Part shown: piece after piece, positions 1 through 8,660 of the stretch
How positions within the stretch are numbered: the stretch's first letter is position 1
Layout of the letters: every line of letters starts with the position of its first letter
Origin: Acinetobacter equi
GTDB taxonomy: Bacteria > Pseudomonadota > Gammaproteobacteria > Pseudomonadales > Moraxellaceae
DNA length: 64,000 nucleotides
Assembly (NCBI RefSeq): GCF_001307195.1
Contig: NZ_CP012808.1
Coordinates: forward strand, 2,542,001 to 2,606,000
Reading direction: 5' to 3'
Translations under genes and position numbers: made by a program
The notes under the pieces: model-generated
Told to the model about the DNA's origin: nothing
The model's database searches: none
The model's input: only the letters and a program-made list of their open reading frames with translations

Positions 1-1128
1 AGAAAAAGGCTGTTCTTGTTTTGGTTCTACAGCTAAACGAGGTGGAGCTTCTGTAACGACATTTAATACACCTGCCTTTTCATCAAATATTTGTGATGAT
101 GAAATACAGCGACCAAATTGATTTAATTTCTCTAGAACAGAATTTGGTGGGATAAATAAATATTCTGGAGCTAATAATGGCTGATCAATATTATGGCGTC
201 TATCTTCATATCTTCTTTGAATTTCTTTCCAATAACTTGCCAATTCATCGTCTAAGTGCCTATCTGTAATTACAATGGAATGATTTGGTAAGTACGAAAA
301 TAAAGAGCTCTGACTTTCCATTGCATCCTCTTCAAAAAATAGAGGCAAATAAAACTCTATTCCTGGTGATGCAATTCCATCTAAAACATCCTGATAAATT
401 GAATTTTTTTTCGGATTTGCTGTTGGAAACATATCAGCATAACGATTACGAAATACTGAACGCCCTTCTTTTAATGGAAATTCTTTTGCTGGTAACACTT
501 TAAAATGATTTAAAGGCTCTATTGTCCTTTGAGTTTCTGGATCAAAAAATTTTAAAGTTTCAACTTCATCATCAAATAAATCTATACGGATTGGTGCTTG
601 CTGTCCTGAAGCATAAATATCTACAATACTACCACGAACAGCAAATTCACCATGATCATAAACTGTATCGACTAAATGGTATCCTGCTTGAATTAATCGT
701 TGTTTTTGTTGTTCTAATGCAAATTTTTGACCGACCTGTATATCAAAATGTTCACCTAATACCCAAGAAACAGGTGCCACACGCTGAGCTATTGTTGATG
801 CTGAAACTAATAAAACGCCATTTTGAGGTATATTTGAAAGTATTGCTAAACGCTCTGACACAATGTCTTGATGTGGAGATAAGCGATCATATGGAAGAAT
901 CTCCCAATCAGGGAAAATGGTCGGCTTTAAACCATAAAATTCAAATTCACTTTCTAATTGACTTAAATGCTGATTATTCCTAGCAACAATAACAAAGAGC
1001 TTTTTTGAATGCTCACTGATTTCCTTAAAAAGTAAAGCAGCCGCTGAACCTTGTAAATTACCAATCCAGCGTTTTTCACCAGCTTTTAATCGATCTAGAT
1101 CTAACTTAGAAATTTCTTCTTGAAACAT
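1..1128 (-). CDS. mfd: Transcription-repair coupling factor Mfd (N-terminal part; gene runs off the window)
   Basis: Mfd is a cytoplasmic ATP-dependent translocase that removes RNA polymerase stalled at DNA lesions and recruits UvrA. The minus strand is open from the ATG at 1128 to base 1, giving the first 376 residues of a protein usually near 1150. The UvrB-homology part is clear: residues about 74-91 read DWEILPYD followed by RLSPHQDIVSERL, and RGSIVDIYASG follows further on, both typical of the UvrB/Mfd N-terminal module. The RecG-like translocase motor and the RNA polymerase-binding domain lie outside the window. The gene is 108 bp downstream of a small unknown gene on the same strand. 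No frameshift or stop is seen in the visible part. Confidence 0.95.
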   Translation of the reverse strand, partial: MFQEEISKLDLDRLKAGEKRWIGNLQGSAAALLFKEISEHSKKLFVIVARNNQHLSQLESEFEFYGLKPTIFPDWEILPYDRLSPHQDIVSERLAILSNIPQNGVLLVSASTIAQRVAPVSWVLGEHFDIQVGQKFALEQQKQRLIQAGYHLVDTVYDHGEFAVRGSIVDIYASGQQAPIRIDLFDDEVETLKFFDPETQRTIEPLNHFKVLPAKEFPLKEGRSVFRNRYADMFPTANPKKNSIYQDVLDGIASPGIEFYLPLFFEEDAMESQSSLFSYLPNHSIVITDRHLDDELASYWKEIQRRYEDRRHNIDQPLLAPEYLFIPPNSVLEKLNQFGRCISSSQIFDEKAGVLNVVTEAPPRLAVEPKQEQPFS

Positions 1129-1236
1129 TGATATGGCTTTAAAGTCGAAAAAAACATTTAAATCATAGCATACGTTTTACTTTGCCAAATGTGTCATTAA
1201 AAAAAGTAATATTATTTTTCTTCACACAAAAGCCAG

Positions 1237-1611
1237 CTATCTTTTATCTCTCAAAAATTGTCGATAATATTCATTTAACCTTTTAACTTGTTCCTTGAAT
1301 TGTAAAAGATTTTCTTTCGTATTCCCTAGTCGCTCAATAAATCTATTGTTTGCTATTTCTAGATCTATTTTCTCATTAATAATGATTGCATTTAAATATA
1401 ATGCTTTTAAATCATTAAAACTTGTCATTCTTCTATTCGTAAAATATTCCAAACGAGCTGATAACTCATTCATTATTACACCATCAATAATATAACCTAA
1501 TTGCTGATCATATTGGATCCCATTTTCATCTAGAAATTTTTGTTCCAATTGCTTTTGGCTTTCTGGAAATAATTTCTTAAGCTTCTGTAACATTACTGTA
1601 TCCAAATTCAT
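1237..1611 (-). CDS. Hypothetical protein, helical, about 124 aa
   Basis: I do not recognise this protein. It is rich in Leu, Lys, Glu and Asn, looks mostly alpha-helical and probably cytoplasmic, with no signal peptide or membrane segment. A TTG at 1620 would add three residues, but the ATG at 1611 is the more likely start; neither has a strong Shine-Dalgarno sequence. It is in the same orientation as mfd, which begins 108 bp downstream, so the two could be co-transcribed. The length and even codon use make it a plausible real gene. Function unknown. Confidence 0.6.
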   Translation of the reverse strand: MNLDTVMLQKLKKLFPESQKQLEQKFLDENGIQYDQQLGYIIDGVIMNELSARLEYFTNRRMTSFNDLKALYLNAIIINEKIDLEIANNRFIERLGNTKENLLQFKEQVKRLNEYYRQFLRDKR

Positions 1612-1973
1612 ATAAAACAAACTATTTTATTCACATTTTGCATTAAATGTTCAAATTAAACATTTAATACATTTCGACATAAAGCACATTTATTAAAGAT
1701 TACACATAAATTGAAACATAAAATGACAAAAGTGAATACCAATTAAAATTTAATCAGTTTTATTATAACAAACTGATTTAAAAAACAATTAAATTAAACC
1801 AACTAAATTGATCTGTTTTAAAACAATCACTTAAAAAAAATATTATACTTAAATAACAATAAGTTAATTAAAATTAGGTTAAAATTTAATCAGTTGTAGG
1901 ATTTCTCCTATTATCTTCGTTTACATAAAAGTATATTTTTCAATAAAACAATGACATAAAAAGGGGTTATATA
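1612..1973. other. AT-rich intergenic region with a 17-bp direct repeat
   Basis: This non-coding stretch separates two divergently transcribed genes. TTAAAATTTAATCAGTT occurs at 1743-1759 and again at 1879-1895. A close inverted variant, AACTGATTTAAA, lies near 1773-1784. The arrangement could hold operator sites for the divergent promoters, but the base composition makes chance repeats fairly likely. No other element is seen. Confidence 0.4.
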
Positions 1974-2246
1974 ATGAACACGATTAAGATGATAGAACTC
2001 GAGCAAATTTATAACTTTATTGCTGAGTATCCAGAAATTCTTGCAAAAACAAATTTTGATAGAGTCCGTACATTTATTTCTGCTTATCACAACGATCGAG
2101 GGTCTATCATTAACTTTAATGACGATAATTGTTTACAAATTCAATATCATGGTGGAAATATTATGAATTTGGATCTCAACTCTGCTCCCAATTTTTTACA
2201 TAAATCGGATTTCATTAATTGGTGCAGTAATTATTTAGTTCACTAA
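1974..2246 (+). CDS. Hypothetical protein, 90 aa, upstream of the BLUF gene
   Basis: I do not recognise this small acidic protein. It has no signal peptide or membrane segment. The ATG is preceded by a good ribosome-binding site (AAGGGG, about 8 bases upstream), nearly identical to that of the next gene. The BLUF photoreceptor gene starts 55 bp downstream on the same strand with no terminator between them, so the two probably form an operon. This makes it a candidate partner or co-regulated product of the photoreceptor, which is inference from position only. Confidence 0.6.
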   Translation: MNTIKMIELEQIYNFIAEYPEILAKTNFDRVRTFISAYHNDRGSIINFNDDNCLQIQYHGGNIMNLDLNSAPNFLHKSDFINWCSNYLVH

Positions 2247-2301
2247 ATAAATTAGAAATAAGAAGAAAGAACCTCGAATAATATAAACTTAAGGGGAAAT
2301 T

Positions 2302-2769
2302 ATGCTAATACGGTTATGTTACAGCAGCAAATACAAACAAGGTCAGTTTACACTTGTTGAAGATATCAGAGATATCTTAGTTGTTGCCCGACGGTTTAAT
2401 CAACAGCATCATATTTGTGGTGTTTTATATTATGCCGATGGTTCTTTCTTTCAATGCTTAGAGGGAGAAAATAATACTGTCAGAGACCTATATGATAGTA
2501 TTTTAAAAGATAATCGTCACCAAAATGTCACTTTGTTAAAAATAGATCAAATTAAATCTATTAAATTTGAAAATTGGACAATGAAATATGTTGAATCATC
2601 AAATCCTATTAAATCATTTTTTAAAAAACTAAATTTTGGAAGTTTTGTGCCAGAACAGCTAGACTTCAAACAATTAGACCAAACTCTTGATCTACTCTAC
2701 ACTGAAAGGGAACAACTTTTTTATTCAGACTTAAGTGATAAAAACCGTATTTTTTCACACTATTTTTAA
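2302..2769 (+). CDS. BLUF-domain blue-light photoreceptor (BlsA-like)
   Basis: A short, soluble FAD-binding photosensor. Residues about 1-95 form a BLUF domain with the key residues in place: Tyr7 (RLCYSS), Asn33 (ARRFN), Gln51 (FFQCLEGE), and Trp92/Met94 (NWTMKYV). The motif ICGVLYYADGSFFQCLEGE is characteristic. Residues 96-155 have no enzymatic output domain, so it is a short BLUF protein that presumably signals by binding a partner, as known for BlsA in Acinetobacter baumannii, which controls motility, biofilm and metal-related functions through transcription regulators. The start ATG has a strong AAGGGGA ribosome-binding site. It lies 55 bp after an unknown 90-residue gene and is followed by a bidirectional terminator. 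I am sure of the domain; equivalence to BlsA is inferred. Confidence 0.93.
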   Translation: MLIRLCYSSKYKQGQFTLVEDIRDILVVARRFNQQHHICGVLYYADGSFFQCLEGENNTVRDLYDSILKDNRHQNVTLLKIDQIKSIKFENWTMKYVESSNPIKSFFKKLNFGSFVPEQLDFKQLDQTLDLLYTEREQLFYSDLSDKNRIFSHYF

Positions 2770-2776
2770 TTCAATA

Positions 2777-2803
2777 AAAAAGCTCTAAATATTTAGAGCT
2801 TTT
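2777..2803. terminator. Bidirectional rho-independent terminator
   Basis: A perfect palindrome, AAAGCTCTAAAT/ATTTAGAGCTTT, is flanked by A-runs and T-runs. It lies just after the BLUF gene and overlaps the last codons of the convergent 2793-3008 gene, so it can serve both. Confidence 0.8.
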
Positions 2804-3008
2804 CTATTAAAATACGATCAATCTGCTTTAGACCCGTGCTTTTCTCATGGTTTTTTCGTCGAATTTTAATGATTTTATCTTCTTGCATATCTTGCAACAA
2901 TAACTCTACTGCAACCATACTTTCCAAAGGTAAATCTTGTCCGATCCACTTTTGTTCACCAGCATCCATCAAGATGACTTCTTCATTAATTTGATCATAT
3001 AAGCTCAT
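2793..3008 (-). CDS. Hypothetical protein, 71 aa
   Basis: I do not recognise this small acidic, cytoplasmic-looking protein. The C-terminal half is rich in Lys, Ile and Arg (KIIKIRRKNHEKSTG). The start ATG is preceded by TTGAGG, a good ribosome-binding site. Its stop codon lies inside the palindromic terminator shared with the BLUF gene. It is probably monocistronic: the next upstream gene on this strand, tkt, ends in its own terminator near 3200. Function unknown. Confidence 0.6.
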   Translation of the reverse strand: MSLYDQINEEVILMDAGEQKWIGQDLPLESMVAVELLLQDMQEDKIIKIRRKNHEKSTGLKQIDRILIEKL

Positions 3009-3198
3009 AATAACCTCAACTCACAATACAAACATTTACTTTTGTATGAACATTAAATGAATGGGCACACTATATACCTAATGTAATTAACTTTAAATAC
3101 CACAAGTAAATTTTAATAATAAAATAAAATTTATTTAATTTTAATAATAAATAATCTTATTTTCTGTATTTTTTGCTTAACTCTTAAAACAAAATAAT

Positions 3199-3233
3199 AA
3201 AAAAGAGCATTCATTTAGAATGCTCTTTTTTTA
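3199..3233 (-). terminator. Rho-independent terminator of tkt
   Basis: Stem AAAGAGCATTC/GAATGCTCTTT with a short loop sits just downstream of the tkt stop codon, with A and T runs on both sides. Confidence 0.85.
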
Positions 3234-3246
3234 AACTTAAATAAAA

Positions 3247-5235
3247 TTAAGCTGTAATTTCTTTTACCGCTGCAACAACTGCTTCAGTTGTAATTCCAAA
3301 ATGTTGGAACAAGTCTTTTGCTGGTGCTGATTCACCATAAGTCGTCATACCAATAACACGACCATCTAAACCAACAAATTTCCACCAATAATCTACATGA
3401 GCAGCTTCCACAGCAACACGCGCACGAATATTCGTTGGAAGAACAGCTTCACGATAAGCTGCATCTTGCTTCATAAACTCTTCAGCACATGGCATAGAAA
3501 CAACACGCACACCATCAAGTTGAGCATAAGCTTCCATCGCCAAAGCTACTTCAGAACCAGTCGCAATGATGATTGCTTTCAATTCGCCTTTTTCTTTCGC
3601 AAGTACATAACCACCTTTCGCAACATCTGCAATTTGTGCATCAGTACGTGCTTGGAACGGTAAGTTTTGACGAGAGAAAATTAATGCAGATGGGCCTTCT
3701 GAACGTAAAAGTGCAGATTTCCAAGAAATTGCTGCTTCTACAGTATCACATGGGCGCCATGTATTTAAATTAGGTGTGCCACGTAAAGATGCAATTTGCT
3801 CGATTGGTTGATGTGTTGGACCATCTTCACCAAGACCAATAGAGTCATGTGTATATACATGAATTACACGCTGCTTCATTAATGCAGACATACGAACTGC
3901 ATTACGTGCATATTCCATAAACATTAGGAATGTTGCAACATAAGGAATAAAGCCACCGTGAAGCGCTACACCATTTGCAATTGCCGTCATACCAAATTCA
4001 CGTACACCATAATGTACATAGTTACCAGCTGGATTCTCTTGAACACCTTGAGCACCTTTCCAAAGTGTTAAGTTAGAACCAGCCAAGTCAGCAGAACCAC
4101 CTAAAATTTCAGGTAATAATGGTGCAAATGCTTGAATTGCATTTTGGCTTGCTTTACGTGTTGCAATTGTTTCCGCTTTTGCATTTACGTCAGCAATATA
4201 CGCATCTGCATCTGCTGCAAAAGTTTCTGGTAATGCGCCAGTTAAACGACGTTTAAGCTCAGCTGCTTCAGTTGGATATTTCGCAGCGTATGCAGCAAAT
4301 GTTTCATTCCAAGCAGCTTCAGATTTAGCACCTTTCTCTTTTGCATCCCAAGCTTTATAAATATCAGCAGGAATTTCAAATGCTTCTTCAGCCCAACCTA
4401 AAGCTTTACGAGTTAAAGAAATTTCGTCATGACCTAATGGTGCACCATGACAATCTTCTTTACCTTGTTTATTCGGGGAACCCAAACCAATTACTGTTTT
4501 ACAGATAATTAAAGTTGGTTTAGTTGTTTCCAATTTTGCAGCAATAGTCGCTTCACGAATAGCATTCGCATCATGACCATCTACTTTAAGAACTTGCCAG
4601 CCGTAAGCATGGAAACGTTGTTCTGTATCATCTGAGAACCAACCTTCAACTTCACCATCAATTGAAATGCCATTATCATCATAATAAGCAACAAGTTTAC
4701 CCAGTCCTAGTGTACCTGCTAATGAACATGCTTCATGAGAAACACCCTCCATTAAACAACCATCACCCAGGAAACAATAAGTAAAGTGATCAACGACAGT
4801 AATATCATCTTTATTAAATTGAGCAGCTAATGTTTTTTCAGCTAAAGCAAAACCTACTGCATTAGCAATACCCTGACCTAATGGACCAGTTGTAGTTTCA
4901 ATACCTGGTGCATAACCTAATTCTGGATGACCAGGTGTTTTTGAATGTAATTGACGGAATGATTTAAGATCTTCAATTGAAAGATCATAACCCGTTAAAT
5001 GAAGCAATGCGTATTGCAACATAGAACCATGACCATTAGACAATACAAAACGGTCACGATTCGCCCATTGTGGATTACTTGGGTTATGGTTTAAAAATTC
5101 ACGCCAAACAACATCAGCGATGTCTGCCATCCCCATTGGTGCACCTGGATGACCTGAATTTGCTTTTTGCACAGCATCCATTGCCAACACACGAATTGCG
5201 TTTGCAACACGACGTTCATTAAGCGGGGTTGTCAT
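3247..5235 (-). CDS. tkt: Transketolase
   Basis: Transketolase transfers two-carbon units between sugar phosphates in the non-oxidative pentose phosphate pathway, using thiamine diphosphate and Mg2+, in the cytoplasm. The 662 residues match the usual length. [13 protein letters not shown] lies near residue 27, the TPP motif starts GDGCLMEG with DDNGISIDG further on, and the pyrimidine-binding domain contains YVATFLMF and [15 protein letters not shown]. The C-terminal domain carries [10 protein letters not shown]. The gene is monocistronic with its own terminator. It faces metK divergently across about 525 bp that include a candidate Fur box. Nothing unusual is seen in the coding sequence. Confidence 0.97.
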   Translation of the reverse strand: MTTPLNERRVANAIRVLAMDAVQKANSGHPGAPMGMADIADVVWREFLNHNPSNPQWANRDRFVLSNGHGSMLQYALLHLTGYDLSIEDLKSFRQLHSKTPGHPELGYAPGIETTTGPLGQGIANAVGFALAEKTLAAQFNKDDITVVDHFTYCFLGDGCLMEGVSHEACSLAGTLGLGKLVAYYDDNGISIDGEVEGWFSDDTEQRFHAYGWQVLKVDGHDANAIREATIAAKLETTKPTLIICKTVIGLGSPNKQGKEDCHGAPLGHDEISLTRKALGWAEEAFEIPADIYKAWDAKEKGAKSEAAWNETFAAYAAKYPTEAAELKRRLTGALPETFAADADAYIADVNAKAETIATRKASQNAIQAFAPLLPEILGGSADLAGSNLTLWKGAQGVQENPAGNYVHYGVREFGMTAIANGVALHGGFIPYVATFLMFMEYARNAVRMSALMKQRVIHVYTHDSIGLGEDGPTHQPIEQIASLRGTPNLNTWRPCDTVEAAISWKSALLRSEGPSALIFSRQNLPFQARTDAQIADVAKGGYVLAKEKGELKAIIIATGSEVALAMEAYAQLDGVRVVSMPCAEEFMKQDAAYREAVLPTNIRARVAVEAAHVDYWWKFVGLDGRVIGMTTYGESAPAKDLFQHFGITTEAVVAAVKEITA

Positions 5236-5760
5236 AAATCAAAGTCCAATAAATTTGTTGAGAAGATGAAGAAGATGAATATAGATTCACATCAAATACA
5301 TATTGTCTTAAAAAAATGGGGTTCGGTAAAGCCTTGAAATTAATATTTCCCAATTATTTCACATTAAACTACACATAAGATGATACAACTCATTACAGAA
5401 ACAAATTTATATACAGCCAACATCCAAACAAATGATTCTCATTTTCAAATATTAAATTCTTTTAGCTTTTAATTTCATCTAAATTAAAAACTAAAAGAAT
5501 GCCCCTTTTTTGTTATAACCAATTTAGCTGAATTAAAACCAATTAATTTATTTAAAATATCTATAAGAAGATAATTTCATCTGCATTCACTTTTGCTTAA
5601 AAATACAACTTTATTTTCACTTATCAATTTTTTAGATGAATATATCAAATAAAAAGTTTCAAAACTGAAATAAATTCAGCCAATTTAATCCTTATTGACT
5701 AGTTCTAAGATTAAAGTCGATGTAACATAACGCGTCTATAAATTAACTGTGATAGGACTT
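5236..5760. other. tkt-metK divergent intergenic region
   Basis: About 525 bp of AT-rich non-coding DNA between the two start codons. Apart from a Fur-box-like site at 5433-5447 I see no gene, RNA or repeat. I looked for SAM-riboswitch-like elements before metK and saw none. Confidence 0.5.
5433..5447. promoter_or_regulatory. Candidate Fur box
   Basis: TGATTCTCATTTTCA matches the 7-1-7 Fur consensus (TGATAAT, any base, ATTATCA) at 12 of 14 positions. It lies about 198 bp upstream of tkt and 314 bp upstream of metK, which is far from either start for a classical repressor site. It might act on a distal promoter or an unannotated small transcript. Identification is by motif only. Confidence 0.4.
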
Positions 5761-6927
5761 ATGCGCGAGTACGCTGTATTTACTTCAGAATCTGTAAGCG
5801 AAGGCCATCCAGATAAAATGGCTGATCAAATTAGTGATGCTATTTTGGATGCTATCTTAAAAGAAGACCCATATGCGCGTGTTGCATGTGAAACGCTTGT
5901 AAAAACTGGTGCGGTTGTACTTGCTGGTGAAATCACAACAACTGCAAATGTTGACTTTGAAGCAATTGTGCGCCAAACCGTAAATGGTATTGGTTATCAC
6001 CATTCAGATTTAGGTTTTGATGGCTCAACTTGTGCTGTCATTAATATGATTGGTAAGCAATCTCCCGAAATTGCTCAAGGTGTTGATCGCCAAAAACCAG
6101 AAGATCAAGGTGCCGGTGACCAAGGCTTAATGTTTGGTTATGCAAGTCGCGAAACTGACGTTCTTATGCCTGCCCCTATTTCATATGCTCATCGCTTAAT
6201 GGAAAAACAAGCAGAGTTACGTCGTAATGGTTCTTTACCATGGTTACGCCCAGATGCTAAAAGCCAAGTAACTTTTGCTTATGAAAATGGCAAACCTGTT
6301 CGCCTAGATGCTGTTGTTCTTTCTACACAACATGATCCAGAAATTTCTCAAGCAGATTTAAAAGAAGCTGTAATTGAAGAAATTGTTAAAAAGATCATTC
6401 CTGCTGAAATGTTCCATGCAGACACTAAATTCCACATCAACCCAACTGGGATGTTTGTGATTGGTGGTCCTGTAGGTGACTGTGGTTTAACTGGTCGTAA
6501 AATCATTGTAGATACTTATGGTGGTATGGCACGTCATGGCGGTGGTGCATTCTCTGGTAAAGATCCATCAAAAGTTGACCGTTCTGCTGCATATGCTGGT
6601 CGCTATGTTGCTAAAAACATCGTTGCCGCTGGTCTTGCTGATAAATGTGAAATTCAAGTTTCCTATGCAATTGGTGTTGCTGAGCCAACATCTATTTCAA
6701 TTAACACATTTAATACTGCTAAAGTATCTGAAGATTTAATCATTGCTCTTGTTCGTGAACACTTTGACTTACGTCCATATGGTATTACACGTATGTTAGA
6801 TCTCATTCAGCCAATGTATCAACAAACAGCATCTTATGGTCATTTCGGCCGTGAAGGTTCTGATACTGCATTTACATGGGAAAAAACAGACAAAGCTGAA
6901 GCACTTAGAGCATCTGCTGGACTATAA
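5761..6927 (+). CDS. metK: S-adenosylmethionine synthetase
   Basis: Makes S-adenosylmethionine from methionine and ATP in the cytoplasm. From the ATG at 5761 the protein has 388 residues and begins [19 protein letters not shown], as expected for the family; a GTG at 5749 would add four unneeded residues. The ATP-binding motif GAGDQG and the P-loop-like [19 protein letters not shown] are present. The ribosome-binding site AGGA ends only three bases before the ATG, an unusually tight spacing. The gene is monocistronic, followed by a strong terminator. Confidence 0.97.
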   Translation: MREYAVFTSESVSEGHPDKMADQISDAILDAILKEDPYARVACETLVKTGAVVLAGEITTTANVDFEAIVRQTVNGIGYHHSDLGFDGSTCAVINMIGKQSPEIAQGVDRQKPEDQGAGDQGLMFGYASRETDVLMPAPISYAHRLMEKQAELRRNGSLPWLRPDAKSQVTFAYENGKPVRLDAVVLSTQHDPEISQADLKEAVIEEIVKKIIPAEMFHADTKFHINPTGMFVIGGPVGDCGLTGRKIIVDTYGGMARHGGGAFSGKDPSKVDRSAAYAGRYVAKNIVAAGLADKCEIQVSYAIGVAEPTSISINTFNTAKVSEDLIIALVREHFDLRPYGITRMLDLIQPMYQQTASYGHFGREGSDTAFTWEKTDKAEALRASAGL

Positions 6928-6940
6928 TTTCCATTATAAA

Positions 6941-6971
6941 AAAGCCCACATTCATATGTGGGCTTTTTTAT
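6941..6971. terminator. Terminator after metK
   Basis: Stem AAAGCCCACAT/ATATGTGGGCTTT followed by a T-run. It can also stop transcription from the convergent MFS gene that ends at 7039. Confidence 0.88.
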
Positions 6972-7038
6972 AGCTCAATTGCAATAAATAATAAATCAAG
7001 TTGTAAATATTTAAGCTTTTAAACCCAATTTATATTAT

Positions 7039-8247
7039 TCAAAGTGATGTGTTCATTTTGTTATATTTAGATGAATAATTCTGAAATAAAAAATAAACCA
7101 TCATTAAACCTAATAAGCATAAGCATGAGCTAATAATTGCAAGACTAGACCAATCTTGAGTTTTTGTAACCACAAATGCACTAAGTGGAACAATCAAAAG
7201 TTGAGCACAAGCAGATACTTGTATCACTAGCCCCACACTTGCTGCAATCGCATTTAAACGAGGTGCATACTGAATAGTAATTGCAAAAATTGTCGTAGGA
7301 ATAAGCCCTCCAAGGAGAGAGGATAAAATAGCACTGATGTATTTAAATTCAAAACTCAACCATTTAGTCGTAGAAAAAGCAATAATATTTGCGACCAACA
7401 CACTGATTAAACTAAAGTTTAATAATCTAGAAGGAGAAATACCACGCTGTAATAGACTCCCACCACTAAATGTTCCAACCAAATTAGCAAGTACAACTAC
7501 GGAAACGAGCATACCTGCTGTTTTTAGACTTAATCCATCATTAACATACATACTAGGTAATAAGCCTACCAAGGTTGTCCATTGGCCTGCATAACATGAA
7601 AAAATAATAGCCAAACACAAAACAGGTGGATGTGTGAGCGTTATCTTTAAAATATTTAAAAATGACGAATTTTGTTGAGAGATGCTAATTTCTTCCTTTA
7701 ACGTTACACACCATTGAATCATTGCTGCAATAAAAAAACTAACACAGCCTAAGATCACCCATAATTCTTGCCATGTCATATAATCTAGCAATAGTGGAAT
7801 AGTTAAGATGGCAAAACCAACCCCACCCCCCATATATGAGCTCCATAATCCGAGTTTAAAGTTTAAACTTTGCGATGTACTTATTCGTTTTAATATTGCT
7901 GGTGCACAAATTGTGATACATAAATAACCAATACCTTCCCCAAAACGAAATAAATATAAAGAAAAAACAGTGTTAATAAAATAACCAGCAATACTACTTA
8001 TGCCTAGTATAATTAAGCCCACTATTAGACAGAGCTTTAAACCAATTCTTTCTGAAAAAGCACCAATACAAAGTGCAAATAACATGCCTGCACCTTGTAT
8101 TAATGACAATGAAAGACCTGCTTGAGCAAAACTAATATCCAGTTCATTTTGTAAAATAGGAATAATTGGTGCAAGCTTCCCAACATTTATTGCTGCTAAG
8201 TAGCCTGCTAAAATAATCCAAATATCTTGTTTAGAAATCTTTGACAT
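7039..8247 (-). CDS. MFS transporter (CynX/NimT-like)
   Basis: A 402-residue inner-membrane carrier of the major facilitator superfamily, with about 12 hydrophobic segments. The N-terminus (GYLAAINVGKLAPIIPILQNEL) and the loop after helix 2 (GAFSERIGLKLCL, a motif-A-like turn) fit MFS proteins related to CynX. The substrate cannot be told from the sequence. It is divergent from the AT3-SGNH acyltransferase. A TATACGAAAT element 43 bp upstream of its start recurs as an inverted repeat just before the acyltransferase, hinting at joint regulation. No ribosome-binding site stands out. MFS assignment is firm, subfamily tentative. Confidence 0.82.
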   Translation of the reverse strand: MSKISKQDIWIILAGYLAAINVGKLAPIIPILQNELDISFAQAGLSLSLIQGAGMLFALCIGAFSERIGLKLCLIVGLIILGISSIAGYFINTVFSLYLFRFGEGIGYLCITICAPAILKRISTSQSLNFKLGLWSSYMGGGVGFAILTIPLLLDYMTWQELWVILGCVSFFIAAMIQWCVTLKEEISISQQNSSFLNILKITLTHPPVLCLAIIFSCYAGQWTTLVGLLPSMYVNDGLSLKTAGMLVSVVVLANLVGTFSGGSLLQRGISPSRLLNFSLISVLVANIIAFSTTKWLSFEFKYISAILSSLLGGLIPTTIFAITIQYAPRLNAIAASVGLVIQVSACAQLLIVPLSAFVVTKTQDWSSLAIISSCLCLLGLMMVYFLFQNYSSKYNKMNTSL

Positions 8248-8660
8248 CCTGTCTTCTATAATTAGCTTTTTTAGTTAACTTTATCCTACTATACGAAATC
8301 ATTAGTATTTATACTTAATAACTTATAAATTCATATATAAAAAGTATTTTTAACTCAAAAAGCAAAACCAAGGTAATTACTGATATAAAATGAGTTAAAT
8401 TGACTCACCAAATCTAGTTTTACTATTTGCTATATCTTAGATTTGAGAAAATGTCACTCGTTACAATAAGCTAAAATAGAACTATGAAAATTCAATTGCC
8501 TTAGCATGTATTTTTATTTAATTATCATTATGAAATATCAATAGCCCCTAGTTAATAAAAATATCAAAAAAGTTCTCACTTTTTGAAAATAAGTTACTTT
8601 TCAAGCATCAATCTGATAATTTCGTATAGAATATACGAAATTTAATCATTACAATTTTTT
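8248..8660. other. Divergent intergenic region, MFS carrier/acyltransferase
   Basis: About 410 bp of AT-rich DNA with no gene. It contains TATACGAAAT at 8290-8299 near the MFS start and an inverted repeat built from the same half-site at 8620-8640. Confidence 0.5.
8620..8640. promoter_or_regulatory. Perfect 9-bp inverted repeat, candidate operator
   Basis: TTTCGTATA, three bases, TATACGAAA form a perfect palindrome 20-40 bp before the acyltransferase ATG, where a repressor would overlap the promoter. The same half-site occurs at 8290-8299, upstream of the divergent MFS gene. Confidence 0.45.

Noticed and set aside
285..983. Plus-strand ORFs at the left end
   Set aside because: They are antisense to the mfd coding frame, which is continuous and matches the family.
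5236..5760. Possible SAM riboswitch before metK
   Set aside because: No recognisable conserved core or terminator-antiterminator pair was found.
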